This document shows positions 1-8,554 of a stretch of DNA of 64,000 bases, one piece after another (within the stretch, counting starts at the first letter, position 1; each line of letters opens with the position of its first letter). The notes below the pieces were generated by a model that worked only from the letters and a program-made list of their open reading frames with translations, did no database searches and was not told the DNA's origin. The translations under genes were made by a program, and so were the position numbers. The DNA is taken from assembly GCA_040757715.1 (NCBI GenBank), contig JBFLWS010000015.1, positions 1 to 64,000 on the forward strand. Reading direction: 5' to 3'. Source of the DNA: CAIMFV01 sp040757715 (GTDB taxonomy: Bacteria; Pseudomonadota; Alphaproteobacteria; Caulobacterales; Caulobacteraceae).

Positions 1-317
1 GATCGTCCAACGCCGAAAAGCAATCCGAAAACGTCTCCATCCGCCGTCTCCCTTCCATCCGGAAGACAACCTCAGATCCCCGTTCGCCCTAACAACCCGA
101 CTCCAAACCCATATGCGATTCCCCTGCTCCTGGGGGGAAGGGGGCATTCAGCGCGGTATTTCGCTTCTTGCCGATGAGCGCACCAAGCCATGGCGGCGGG
201 TTCGTCCGCCGCTTCGGATGACGCCGCCTCGGCTGAATTTGACCTTCTTCTGGCTGGGCCGGTACATTCGCAGCCAAGCGTCGTCGGCGCGCAGAAATTT
301 CCACGGGGAGAGGTCAC
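1..317. other. No gene recognised
   Basis: I see no convincing coding region here. Short open frames exist on both strands but none shows a ribosome binding site, a signal peptide or a recognisable motif. The last bases, GGGGAGAGG at about 304-312, are the ribosome binding site of the cytochrome gene that follows. The left part may be the tail of an intergenic region. Confidence 0.5.
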
Positions 318-629
318 ATGAAGACGATTGCGGTCCTGGCGGCGTGTTTCGCCCTTGGCGGTCCGACCCTCGCCCTGGCGCAGAGCGGCGCAGGCGCCAT
401 CTACACCTCCAAATGCCAAGTCTGTCACGGGGCTGATGGAAGAGGAAATACGCCGGCAGGTCAGAAATTGAGCACGCCCGACTTTCATTCACCCCAGGTC
501 GCTAAGATGTCAGATGCTGAGTTATTTGGGATCATCAAGAAGGGCAAAGGCACAATGCCGCCCTACGATATAAAATTGACCGATGATCAGATTAAACAAT
601 TGATCATTTACATGCATTCGCTGAAGTAG
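318..629 (+). CDS. Small periplasmic class I cytochrome c
   Basis: A 103-residue exported monohaem cytochrome. Residues 1-21 form a signal peptide (Lys, then a hydrophobic Ala/Val/Leu core, ending around ALAQ). The haem attachment motif CQVCH lies near residues 34-38, and the Met in GTMPPY near residue 77 is the likely sixth haem ligand. The C-terminal helix (DDQIKQLIIYMHSLK) is typical of the fold. It probably shuttles electrons in the periplasm; the partner is unknown because no oxidase or dehydrogenase gene is adjacent. The ATG at 318 is preceded by GGGAGAGG. The 3' half is less GC-rich than neighbouring genes, which may mean acquisition or simple drift. Confidence 0.85.
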   Translation: MKTIAVLAACFALGGPTLALAQSGAGAIYTSKCQVCHGADGRGNTPAGQKLSTPDFHSPQVAKMSDAELFGIIKKGKGTMPPYDIKLTDDQIKQLIIYMHSLK

Positions 630-664
630 CGGGCCTGCGGGGTGCGCCTGCCACAACGTCGCTC

Positions 665-1066
665 TCAGCAAAAAGATTTCCAGAAGACTTCGGCTGATGT
701 CTCTGGCTGTATCGCCTGATCCACATGAAGCCCGTCTAGCGGCAACTTTCTTGCTACTCCATTCTCATCGATCAGAAGCGTTCCCTTTTCGGTGAAGCTA
801 TGTTCAGTGCACGAGACATCGATCAAATACAGGGTTGTTGTCGGTCCACGGCTTCCGATAATTTTCCACAGAGCCAAGATATGGCCTCTTTGCTTTTGAA
901 CGTGCGATCGATCGTAGAAATAGGCCAACCGGCCGTCCTGAAACTCCCGTTGATAGAATGGGGTCCATTGACCCGCCGCCAGGCCAGCCGGCGTGACCTC
1001 CAAGACCGCGTGGCTCGCGCAACTTCCGACGAGCATTAAAAGGATCATCAGCGAAAAGTGTCTCAT
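665..1066 (-). CDS. Hypothetical exported protein, possible lipoprotein
   Basis: I do not recognise the family with certainty. The frame is open from 1147, but the ATG at 1066 begins a proper export signal (MRHFSLMILLMLVGSCAS), so I choose that start, giving 133 residues. The VGSC sequence could be a lipobox, with the Cys near residue 16. The rest is a small globular domain with WTPFYQREFQDGRLAYFYD and two further Cys residues. The short length and YFYD-type strand resemble the surface-adhesin-E-like periplasmic proteins of Proteobacteria, but this is a weak resemblance. It converges on the cytochrome gene, with no shared operon. Confidence 0.6.
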   Translation of the reverse strand: MRHFSLMILLMLVGSCASHAVLEVTPAGLAAGQWTPFYQREFQDGRLAYFYDRSHVQKQRGHILALWKIIGSRGPTTTLYLIDVSCTEHSFTEKGTLLIDENGVARKLPLDGLHVDQAIQPETSAEVFWKSFC

Positions 1067-1238
1067 GGAGATAATTTGTCGGGTTTGTGCTTGACCCGCA
1101 ACGGGGCCGCGAACCCACCGTTGTCTTCGACCCGCAACCCGCACCATGAGGTCGCGAATTCGCTCCCGCCGCCCCTCGGCAGGCGATTAGCCGCCGCCCC
1201 GCCATTGCGGAATCGCGGGCGATGCCCACACTGAGGCC

Positions 1239-3536
1239 ATGCGCCGACCGAAGCCCCCCACCAAGAGATCCTTGGATCGCCCCTCCGGCGCCCTGCCTGA
1301 TCGCGCCGAGCTGGTGCGGTACATTGAAGAGGCCGGCGAGACCGACCTCTCCGACATCGCCCGCCATTTCGGCCTCAAGGGCGGCGCGCGGCGGGAACTG
1401 CGCTTCCTGTTGAAGGGACTGGAGGAGTCCGGCGCCCTGGGCAAACGCGGCCGCAAAGGCCTCGCCAAGGCCGGTGCCCTGCCCCCCGTGGGGGTGGTGG
1501 ATGTCACGGAGCGCGACGCTGACGGCGAGCTCTATGTGCGCCTCGTGAAGGCCGGGGAAGACGCCCCCGCCGTGCGCCTCGCCCCCGATCGTCACGGCAA
1601 GGCCGGCCCCGCCCCCGGCATGGGCGACCGCCTGCTGGTGCATTTCGAAACCTTGGAGAACGGCGAGATCGAGGCCCGGGTGATCAAGCGCCTCGGCCAG
1701 AGCGCGCACCGCCTCCTCGGCGTCATCCGCAAGGCCCGGCGCGAGGTGCGCATCGAGCCGGTGGACCGCCGGTCAAAGGAGGTGCTGGTCCTCGCTGGTC
1801 CCGAAGCCGAGAAGGTGACCGACGGCGACCTCGTGCTCGCCAGTGTGGCCGGGCCCTCCCTGCAACGCTATGGCCCCAAGCGCGGCAAGCTGCTGGAGAT
1901 CGTCGGCCGCGAGGACCATCCGAGAGCCGCCAGCCTCATCGCCATCCACGCCCACGGCATCCCCACTGGCTTCTCAGAGGCCGCCGAGGCCGAAGCCGCC
2001 GCCGCGCCCGCCCCCACCTTGAAGGGCCGCGAGGACCTGCGCGCCCTCGGCCTCGTCACCATCGACCCCGCCGACGCCCGCGACCACGACGACGCCGTCT
2101 TCGCCCATGCCGACGACGACCCGACCAATCCGGAAGGCCACGTGGTGTGGGTGGCCATCGCCGACGTGGCCGCCTATGTGCGCGCCGGCTCGGCCCTCGA
2201 CCGCGACGCCTGGACCAAGGGCAACAGCGTCTATTTCCCCGACCGGGTGGAGCCCATGCTGCCTGAGCGCCTGTCGGGCGGGCTGTGCTCCCTGCACGAG
2301 GGCGAGGACCGCGCCTGCCTCGCCGTGCGCATGGTGTTCGACAAGACCGGCCGCAAGACCGGCCACCGCTTCGTGCGCGGCCTGATGAAGAGCCCGGCGA
2401 GCCTCGCCTACGAGCAGGCCCAGAACGCGGTGGACGGGCGCCCCGACGCCGTCACCATCCACCTGTTGGATAGCGTGCTGAAGCCTCTGTGGGCCGCCTA
2501 TGCCTGCATGTCCAAGGGCCGCGACGCCCGCTCGCCCCTCGATATCGACTCGCCTGAGCGCAAGATCGAGCTCAATGACGAGGGCGAGGTGGTGTCCATC
2601 CGCCCCCGCGAGCGGCTGGAGGCGCACCGACTCATCGAGGAGATGATGATCCAGGCCAATGTCTGCGCCGCCGAAACCCTGGAGCAGAAAAAGACGCCGC
2701 TGATCTATCGCGTGCACGAGCAGCCCACCCGCGAAAAGCTGAACGATCTCGCGGATTTCCTGGCGACTTTGGACATGCCCTGGAGCCGGGGCGAGCAGGC
2801 GCGGACCGACCGTTTCAACGACCTGCTCAGCAAGACCCGCGGCGGCCCGCACGCCGAGATCGTCAACGAGGTGGTCTTACGCACCCAGATGCAGGCGCAC
2901 TATTCGCCAGAGAACGTGGGCCACTTCGGCCTCAACCTGCAGCGCTACGCCCACTTCACCTCGCCCATCCGCCGCTACGCCGACCTGGTGGTGCACCGGG
3001 CCCTGGTCCGCGCGCTGAAGTTGGGGGACGACGGCCTCACCGACGAACAGGCCGCGCGCCTCGTGGAGACCGCCGAGCACATCACCTCCACCGAGCGGCG
3101 GGCCATGGCGGCGGAGCGCGACGCCAACGACCGCTATGTGGCCGCCTTCCTGGCCGATCGGGTGGGGGCGACCTTCCAGGGCCGCATCACCGGGGTCACG
3201 CGCTTCGGCCTCTTCATCCGCTTGGCGGACACTGGCGCCGACGGCCTCGCCCCGGTCTCGACCCTGGGAGAGGAGTATTTCCTGCACGACGAGACCGCCC
3301 ACGCCCTGGTGGGCGAGCGCACGGGTCAGCGCTGGCGCCTCGGCGCGGCGGTGGAGGTGCGCCTGCGGGAAGCCACCCCCATCACCGGCGGCCTGCTGTT
3401 CGAAATGCTGAGCGAGCCGGAGCCCGCCGATCCCAAGGCGCGTCTGCCAAGGCTGGGCGTGCGCCGGCGCGCGCCGGGCGAGAAGGACCGCCGCGGCGTC
3501 CAGAAATCCCGCGCCCCACGACGCCGATCGCGCTAA
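1239..3536 (+). CDS. rnr: Ribonuclease R, 3'-5' exoribonuclease
   Basis: A 765-residue processive exoribonuclease that degrades structured RNA in the cytoplasm. An N-terminal winged-helix-like segment (residues about 20-70) and cold-shock/OB modules precede the RNB catalytic domain. The RNB domain starts near residue 270 with TIDPADARDHDDAV, whose clustered Asp residues bind the catalytic metals. Later RNB landmarks include LNLQRYAHFTSPIRRYADL. A C-terminal S1 domain (GRITGVTRFGLFIRL) and a basic Arg/Lys tail follow. The length is in the usual RNase R range. It lies 37 bp before a DUF4424 gene and in the same neighbourhood as rpmG, pleD and divK, an order familiar from Caulobacter. Confidence 0.95.
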   Translation: MRRPKPPTKRSLDRPSGALPDRAELVRYIEEAGETDLSDIARHFGLKGGARRELRFLLKGLEESGALGKRGRKGLAKAGALPPVGVVDVTERDADGELYVRLVKAGEDAPAVRLAPDRHGKAGPAPGMGDRLLVHFETLENGEIEARVIKRLGQSAHRLLGVIRKARREVRIEPVDRRSKEVLVLAGPEAEKVTDGDLVLASVAGPSLQRYGPKRGKLLEIVGREDHPRAASLIAIHAHGIPTGFSEAAEAEAAAAPAPTLKGREDLRALGLVTIDPADARDHDDAVFAHADDDPTNPEGHVVWVAIADVAAYVRAGSALDRDAWTKGNSVYFPDRVEPMLPERLSGGLCSLHEGEDRACLAVRMVFDKTGRKTGHRFVRGLMKSPASLAYEQAQNAVDGRPDAVTIHLLDSVLKPLWAAYACMSKGRDARSPLDIDSPERKIELNDEGEVVSIRPRERLEAHRLIEEMMIQANVCAAETLEQKKTPLIYRVHEQPTREKLNDLADFLATLDMPWSRGEQARTDRFNDLLSKTRGGPHAEIVNEVVLRTQMQAHYSPENVGHFGLNLQRYAHFTSPIRRYADLVVHRALVRALKLGDDGLTDEQAARLVETAEHITSTERRAMAAERDANDRYVAAFLADRVGATFQGRITGVTRFGLFIRLADTGADGLAPVSTLGEEYFLHDETAHALVGERTGQRWRLGAAVEVRLREATPITGGLLFEMLSEPEPADPKARLPRLGVRRRAPGEKDRRGVQKSRAPRRRSR

Positions 3537-3573
3537 GCTGGCGACGGGAAAACTTCTTCGGCGGGGGGCCGAC

Positions 3574-4584
3574 ATGAAACGCATCCTGGCGGGCGCTGCG
3601 GCGCTGGCGGTTCTGGCGAGCGGCGCGAGGGCCAATGATTCCGTGGCCGAGATGGGCGCCGGCGGCCTCGTCTTCGTCCACACCCCCGACATCCGCATGG
3701 AGTCGGAGGACCTCTTCATCTCCGAGCAGAAGGTGGAGGTGCGCTACAGCTACCTCAACATGTCGGACCAGCGGCGGACGGTGGAGGTGGCCTTCCCCAT
3801 GCCCGACGTGACCATCGACGAGGACACCGCGATCACCCTGCCCTCGCAGGACCCGTACAACCTGATGAACTTCACCACCCTGGCTGACGGTCGCCCCGCC
3901 CCGGCCAAGGTGGAGCAGCACGCGGTGTTCAAGGGCCGCGACCGCACGGCGGAGCTGCGCAGCCTCGGCGTGCCGCTGGCGCCGCATCTTGAGTCCACTG
4001 TGGCGGCGCTCGATCGCCTGCCCAAGGCGGTGGGCCAGCGCTTCGTGGCCCAGGGCCTCGTGGTGGTGGACGAGTATGACGCCGGCAAGGGCATGGAGCA
4101 TCACCTGTCGCCCCGCTGGACGCTGAAGACCACCTATCACTGGACGCAGGTGTTCGAGCCGCGCCGGCGCGTCGAGATCATTCACCGCTACACGCCCGCC
4201 GTGGGGGCCAGCGTCATGGCTTACCTGTCCTGGCCGCATGGCGAGGCCCGCGAAGTGCGCAAGGAGCGCGCTCAATATTGCGCTGACGATGGCTTCATGG
4301 CCGCCCTGCGCAAGGGCGTGGCCGCGCGCGCGCCCAAGGACGGCGGCATCGCCTGGAGCCAGACCACCGTCGCCTACATCCTCACCACCGGAGCCAATTG
4401 GCGCGACCCCATCGGCCGCTTCCGTCTGGTGGTGGACAAGGGCGCGCCGCAAAACCTGGTGAGCTTCTGCGGCGAGAACGTGCGCCAGATCAGCCCCACC
4501 ACCTTCGAGATGGTGAAGACCAACTTCGTTCCCCGGCGCAACTTGGACATACTCATCGCCAAGCCGGTATTGAACGGCGGCTGA
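3574..4584 (+). CDS. DUF4424 family exported protein
   Basis: A 336-residue periplasmic protein of unknown function. It has a signal peptide (MKRILAGAAALAVLASGARA) followed by NDSVAEMGAGGLVF and the ESEDLFISEQKVEVRYSYLN region typical of DUF4424. The body is predicted to be beta-rich. It follows rnr directly and precedes the NUDIX gene by about 44 bp, so cotranscription is likely. The start ATG is preceded by GGCGGGGGG. No catalytic motif is visible. Confidence 0.85.
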   Translation: MKRILAGAAALAVLASGARANDSVAEMGAGGLVFVHTPDIRMESEDLFISEQKVEVRYSYLNMSDQRRTVEVAFPMPDVTIDEDTAITLPSQDPYNLMNFTTLADGRPAPAKVEQHAVFKGRDRTAELRSLGVPLAPHLESTVAALDRLPKAVGQRFVAQGLVVVDEYDAGKGMEHHLSPRWTLKTTYHWTQVFEPRRRVEIIHRYTPAVGASVMAYLSWPHGEAREVRKERAQYCADDGFMAALRKGVAARAPKDGGIAWSQTTVAYILTTGANWRDPIGRFRLVVDKGAPQNLVSFCGENVRQISPTTFEMVKTNFVPRRNLDILIAKPVLNGG

Positions 4585-4628
4585 CGATCGGCCCTGGCCA
4601 CGGCCGCGCGCACCGCTACAGTGGTTCC

Positions 4629-5336
4629 GTGACCGAAGCGCTCGCCAATCCCGCCTATCATGCCCCCGACGACGGCCCGCAGCGAACGCCGGGCAACCGC
4701 GCCGCGCGACCTCGCCACGCCGCCACCTTGATCCTGGTGCGCCACGACGCCCCGGAGCCCCAGGTGCTCATGGGCCGGCGCCATGGCGGCCACAGCTTCA
4801 TGCCCGACAAGTGGGTGTTTCCCGGCGGGCGGGTGGACCGAGCCGACTACACCGCCCCTGCCGCCAGCGAGCTGCGCCCCGAGGTGCGCGGCAGCCTGGA
4901 GAAGATCGCCGTCCCGGCCCTCGCCCGCGCCCTCGCCATGGCCGCCGTGCGCGAGACCTTCGAGGAGGCGGGGCTCTTGCTGGGGCGCCCCGGAACCGCC
5001 ACGACGCGCAGCGCCGCCTGGGCCGAATTCCTCCACCAGGGCCACCTGCCCGATCTCGAGGCCCTGGACTTCATTGCCCGGGCCGTGACCCCGCCCTATC
5101 GCCCCAAGCGCTTCGACGCCCGCTTCTTCACCGCCGACGCCGAACGGCTCACGGCCATGGACCGCATTCAAGGCTCGGGCGAGCTTGATGAGATCGCCTG
5201 GATCAGCATCGACGACGCCCTCGGCCTCGACCTGCCCAATATAACCAGCTTCATCCTGAAAGAGCTGCGTCTGCGCCTCGATGATCCGACAAGGCCGGCG
5301 CTTTCCATGAGCGTCCGCGGCTTGCAAAAGCTCTGA
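4629..5336 (+). CDS. NUDIX hydrolase
   Basis: A 235-residue NUDIX-fold hydrolase that should cleave a nucleoside diphosphate linked to another group; the substrate cannot be read from sequence. The frame is open upstream into the DUF4424 gene, but GTG at 4629 gives MTEALANPAYHAPDD and avoids the overlap. The conserved strand WVFPGGRVD is followed by a loop of about 30 residues before AAVRETFEEAGLLLG, which holds the catalytic RExxEExG core. The long insertion inside the NUDIX box is typical of a subgroup seen in alphaproteobacteria. It lies just upstream of rpmG. Confidence 0.85.
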   Translation: MTEALANPAYHAPDDGPQRTPGNRAARPRHAATLILVRHDAPEPQVLMGRRHGGHSFMPDKWVFPGGRVDRADYTAPAASELRPEVRGSLEKIAVPALARALAMAAVRETFEEAGLLLGRPGTATTRSAAWAEFLHQGHLPDLEALDFIARAVTPPYRPKRFDARFFTADAERLTAMDRIQGSGELDEIAWISIDDALGLDLPNITSFILKELRLRLDDPTRPALSMSVRGLQKL

Positions 5337-5461
5337 GCGCCTTTGTTCGACGCCTCACGCCAGGGGCGTTGACTTCCCTGCCGGCGTGAGTATGTTCCCC
5401 GCTCTCGATTTTCCGGCCTGAGGGGCTTCGCCCAGGGCTGCGCGACAAGGAGCATTCCGCC

Positions 5462-5629
5462 ATGGCGAAGCCAGCGTCTATCAAGATCCGCCTCAATTCG
5501 ACGGCCGATACCGGCTATTTCTACGTCACCAAGAAGAACGCCCGCACCAAGACCGAAAAGATGGTGCTGAAGAAGTACGATCCGGTGGTGCGCAAGCACG
5601 TGGAATTCCGCGAAGGCAAGATCAAGTAA
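5462..5629 (+). CDS. rpmG: 50S ribosomal protein L33
   Basis: A 55-residue basic protein of the large ribosomal subunit, beginning MAKPASIKIRLNSTADTGYF and ending EFREGKIK. It is the zinc-free (Cys-less) form of L33: none of the four Cys of the zinc-ribbon version is present. The ATG follows AAGGAG at about 5448-5453. A strong intrinsic terminator begins 30 bp after the stop codon, so this is probably a single-gene unit or the last gene of the transcript. Confidence 0.97.
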   Translation: MAKPASIKIRLNSTADTGYFYVTKKNARTKTEKMVLKKYDPVVRKHVEFREGKIK

Positions 5630-5658
5630 GATCGGCGCCTCGCTGCGACGACAATCCG

Positions 5659-5690
5659 AAGGCCGCGCCACTCGCGCGGCCTTTTTCTTT
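5659..5690 (+). terminator. Intrinsic terminator of rpmG
   Basis: A perfect 10-bp stem, AAGGCCGCGC (5659-5668) and GCGCGGCCTT (5674-5683), closes a 5-base loop. It is followed directly by a T run. Position and orientation fit termination of rpmG transcription. Confidence 0.92.
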
Positions 5691-5859
5691 GGCTGCGCCC
5701 GTTCCCAACGTCACCGCGGTTCAGAATCGCGGCCTGGTTTTCTAAATCCGCTTAAAGTGGTCATGAAACAGCATTAGGGTGATCAGACCGCTGGCGGTGC
5801 GGGGTCTAATACCTGCGCCCGCCCATCGCTGAGACGACCGAAGAGGCTGGGAGAGCGAG

Positions 5860-6591
5860 ATGGGGCTGCATTCAAGACTCGGCGCGTTTGCGGCCCTTTG
5901 CTGCGCCTTGGCGCTGCAGACCGGTTGCGCATCGATGTCCGACGAAACGCACCCAACAAGCCCTAAGGACAATCCGCTGGTGGCCATGTACGGCCCACAA
6001 GAACCGCATTGGCTGGTCCAGCCCGAAGACATCAAGGCATTGTCCAGAGAGTTGATTTCTTTTGGAATAGCGGAAGACCCAGCGTCAACCGATAACCGCA
6101 TCACATTGCCGGAGTATACTTTGGCTCCAATCCTATGGACAAACAATAACGGATACACTATCTCAAGATATTATGTTACACCTGCATATTTTTATTCGGC
6201 CAAATTGAACCCAACACGGCACTCCATACCGCCCGCAGGCGTGTATCGCTATATTAGTCACTACACAGGAAATAATAGCTGCGATGATATTGCGGTACAG
6301 CGCGAAGCAGGAGCGTCTAGCGAGAATGATTTCGTGTTTGGTTGCGGCATACTAAGATTTGAGAAGGCAAATATAAATTTTGATTCAGATTATATATTCA
6401 TATTCTTCGCTTCGAAGTATGCGCACGAAAGATTTAAACGTGGCGTCAGCGTACAAGAAATACGAAAAGGCGCCACTGCCGTCATTGCGCGCAGTTATGA
6501 CTGCGGTAGCGATCCATGGCAATTATCTATTCCATGGTGCTATTCGATCAACAGCAAAGTCTTGGACCTCATTGATGCGGACCATCGATAA
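5860..6591 (+). CDS. Hypothetical lipoprotein, AT-rich
   Basis: I do not recognise this 243-residue protein. It has a lipoprotein signal (residues 1-22, ending LQTGC with the lipidated Cys at about 22), so it should be anchored in the outer or inner membrane facing the periplasm. The mature part is rich in Tyr, Asn and Ile and has several Cys. From about 6050 to 6590 the base composition is markedly AT-rich, with many A/T-ending codons, unlike every neighbouring gene. It sits between rpmG and pleD, which are commonly close in Caulobacter relatives, so it is probably an acquired gene. GAGAGCGAG precedes the ATG. Confidence 0.7.
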   Translation: MGLHSRLGAFAALCCALALQTGCASMSDETHPTSPKDNPLVAMYGPQEPHWLVQPEDIKALSRELISFGIAEDPASTDNRITLPEYTLAPILWTNNNGYTISRYYVTPAYFYSAKLNPTRHSIPPAGVYRYISHYTGNNSCDDIAVQREAGASSENDFVFGCGILRFEKANINFDSDYIFIFFASKYAHERFKRGVSVQEIRKGATAVIARSYDCGSDPWQLSIPWCYSINSKVLDLIDADHR

Positions 6592-6641
6592 TGTTGCTTG
6601 CACATTAGCGCCGCAGACTCAAATTCACGACCTGCTTCCGC

Positions 6642-8006
6642 TCAAGCCGCGTGGGCCACGACCTGATTGCGGCCGGCGGCCTTGGCCTCATAGACCGCCT
6701 CGTCGGCGCGCTTGAGGAGGGCGTCGGGGGCGTCGCCCTCGCCTTGCGTCGCCGCCACGCCCACCGAGATGGTCACGGTGAGCGGCTCGTCGAGCCCGGC
6801 GAGGTGGAAGGGCGAGCCGGCGATGTGCCGGCGCAGGCGCTCGGCGATGCGGTGCGCGTCTTCCAGCCTGGTGTCCGGCATCACCACCACGAATTCCTCA
6901 CCGCCGAAGCGACAGGCGAGATCGATGGCCCGCACGTTGGTGGCCAGGCGCACGGCGAATTCGCGCAGCACCTCGTCGCCGATGTCGTGACCGAAGGTGT
7001 CGTTGATGCGCTTGAAGTGGTCGATGTCCACCATCAGCGCCGCCACCGGGTCGCCGCCCTGGGTGGCCCGCTTCACCAACGCCCCGAGCTGAGCGGTCAT
7101 GAAGCGGCGGTTGTGCAGGCCGGTGAGCGGGTCGGTGACCGCCAGCTCCAGGCTATGATCGAGGTTGTTGCGCAGGAAATCCGTGTAGCGCTTCTGGCGG
7201 ATCAGGGTGCGCACCCGCGCCACCAGCTCCTCAGGGTCCACGGGCTTGGGCAGGACGTCGTTGACGCCGATCTCCAGGGCCTTCACCGCGCGATAGCGAT
7301 CGCTCGGGTCCACCACCGCCAGCACCGGCAGGTGCCGCGTCGCCTCATCGCAGCGCAGGTTGGCGGCGACGCGCAGACCGTCGAACTGATGCGAGGCGGC
7401 GTTGACGATCAAGAGGTCGGCGCGGGCCTTGGCGGCCAGGACGGCCTTTTCCGGCTCGGTCTCCCACACGGGGCGGTGCTCGAGGCTGAGCTCCTCGAAC
7501 ATGCGCCGGCCCTGGTGCGGATTGTCGTCGAGGATGATCACCCGCCCGCCGCCGCCGGTCATGCGCTGAGCCGCGCCTTCGATGGCCCCCAGCCGCCGGC
7601 CCGAGGCCTCGCGCTGGCGCAGCTCGTCGATCACCAGCTTCAGCCGGGTCAGGCTGCGTACCCGGGCGAACAGGGCCACATCGTCGATGGGCTTGGTGAG
7701 GAAGTCGTCGGCGCCGGATTCCAGCCCTTGCAGGCGGTCGCGGCGACCGTCGAGGGCGGTGACCAGCACCACCGGAATGTGGCGGGTGGCGGCGTCGGCC
7801 TTCAGCCGCCGGCACACCTCGAACCCGTCCATGCCCGGCATCATCACGTCGAGCAGAATGATGTCCGGCCGCACCTCATGCGCCTTGGCGATCCCGGACG
7901 GGCCGTCATTGGCGGTATAGACGTCGTAATATTCCGCGCTCAGTCGCGCTTCCAGCAGCCGCACATTCGGCTCGATATCGTCGACCACCAGAATTCGCGC
8001 GGACAT
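6642..8006 (-). CDS. pleD: PleD, cell-cycle response regulator and diguanylate cyclase
   Basis: A 454-residue protein that makes cyclic di-GMP from two GTP when phosphorylated, controlling the motile-to-stalked transition in Caulobacter. The first receiver domain (residues 1-120) has the acceptor Asp53 in ILLDVMMPGMDG. The second receiver-like domain (about 150-280) lacks a good acceptor site and serves as a dimerisation adaptor in the known enzyme. The GGDEF domain at the C-terminus carries the active motif GGEEF and, five residues before it, the inhibitory I-site RAID. It lies 6 bp downstream of divK, and both are expected to be cotranscribed. The length and domain order equal those of C. 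crescentus PleD. Confidence 0.97.
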   Translation of the reverse strand: MSARILVVDDIEPNVRLLEARLSAEYYDVYTANDGPSGIAKAHEVRPDIILLDVMMPGMDGFEVCRRLKADAATRHIPVVLVTALDGRRDRLQGLESGADDFLTKPIDDVALFARVRSLTRLKLVIDELRQREASGRRLGAIEGAAQRMTGGGGRVIILDDNPHQGRRMFEELSLEHRPVWETEPEKAVLAAKARADLLIVNAASHQFDGLRVAANLRCDEATRHLPVLAVVDPSDRYRAVKALEIGVNDVLPKPVDPEELVARVRTLIRQKRYTDFLRNNLDHSLELAVTDPLTGLHNRRFMTAQLGALVKRATQGGDPVAALMVDIDHFKRINDTFGHDIGDEVLREFAVRLATNVRAIDLACRFGGEEFVVVMPDTRLEDAHRIAERLRRHIAGSPFHLAGLDEPLTVTISVGVAATQGEGDAPDALLKRADEAVYEAKAAGRNQVVAHAA

Positions 8007-8012
8007 GCAGAC

Positions 8013-8378
8013 TTATCCCAGGAAGCGACGGATGGTTTCGAGGAAGTAGGTCACCGAAATCGGCTTGGAGATGTAGGCCTCGCACCCGCCCTCGCGAATG
8101 CGCTCCTCATCGCCCTTCATGGCGAAGGCGGTGACGGCGATCACCGGGATATGGGACAGCTCTTCGTCTTCCTTCAGCCACTTGGTGACTTCGAGCCCGG
8201 AAATCTCCGGCAGCTGGATGTCCATGAGGATCAGGTCCGGCCGATGGTTGCGGGCCAGTTCCAGGGCGTGCAGGCCCTCGCGGGTCTGCAGGGTGTCGTA
8301 GCCCTGGGCCTCGAGCAGATCATGAAACAGCTTCATGTTCAGCTCGTTATCCTCGACGATGAGGACTTTCTTGGTCAT
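8013..8378 (-). CDS. divK: DivK, single-domain cell-cycle response regulator
   Basis: A 121-residue stand-alone receiver domain nearly identical to C. crescentus DivK. The acceptor is Asp53 (LILMDIQLPEISGLEV), with Thr and Lys signature residues in VTAFAMKGDEE and YISKPI. DivK is phosphorylated by PleC/DivJ-type kinases and feeds into the CckA-CtrA pathway. The frame is open 15 codons upstream, but the ATG at 8378 gives the conserved start MTKKVLIVEDNELNMK. The C-terminus is a few residues shorter than in C. crescentus. A candidate CtrA box lies about 90 bp upstream, in keeping with CtrA control of divK in Caulobacter. Confidence 0.97.
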   Translation of the reverse strand: MTKKVLIVEDNELNMKLFHDLLEAQGYDTLQTREGLHALELARNHRPDLILMDIQLPEISGLEVTKWLKEDEELSHIPVIAVTAFAMKGDEERIREGGCEAYISKPISVTYFLETIRRFLG

Positions 8379-8464
8379 TGCCGGTCCGCGAAACGAGGGG
8401 CGAGAGAGCGTCCGGTCATGCAACCGTTCTCTCCGCGATCGTGATCCTTTTCACATGCATATCC

Positions 8465-8479
8465 TTAAGTCCGGGTTAG
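8465..8479. promoter_or_regulatory. Candidate CtrA binding site
   Basis: TTAA (8465-8468), a 7-base spacer and TTAG (8476-8479) match seven of eight positions of the CtrA consensus TTAA-N7-TTAA. The site lies about 87 bp upstream of the divK start and 75 bp upstream of dinB, so it could serve divK. It is a single imperfect match in a high-GC genome, where TTAA is uncommon; binding is inferred. Confidence 0.4.
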
Positions 8480-8554
8480 TTTGGACCGCACAAACGAAGC
8501 GGCGCACATGTCGGAGCCAAGACGCAATCCATTTCTGGATAAGGGAAAGCGCTC

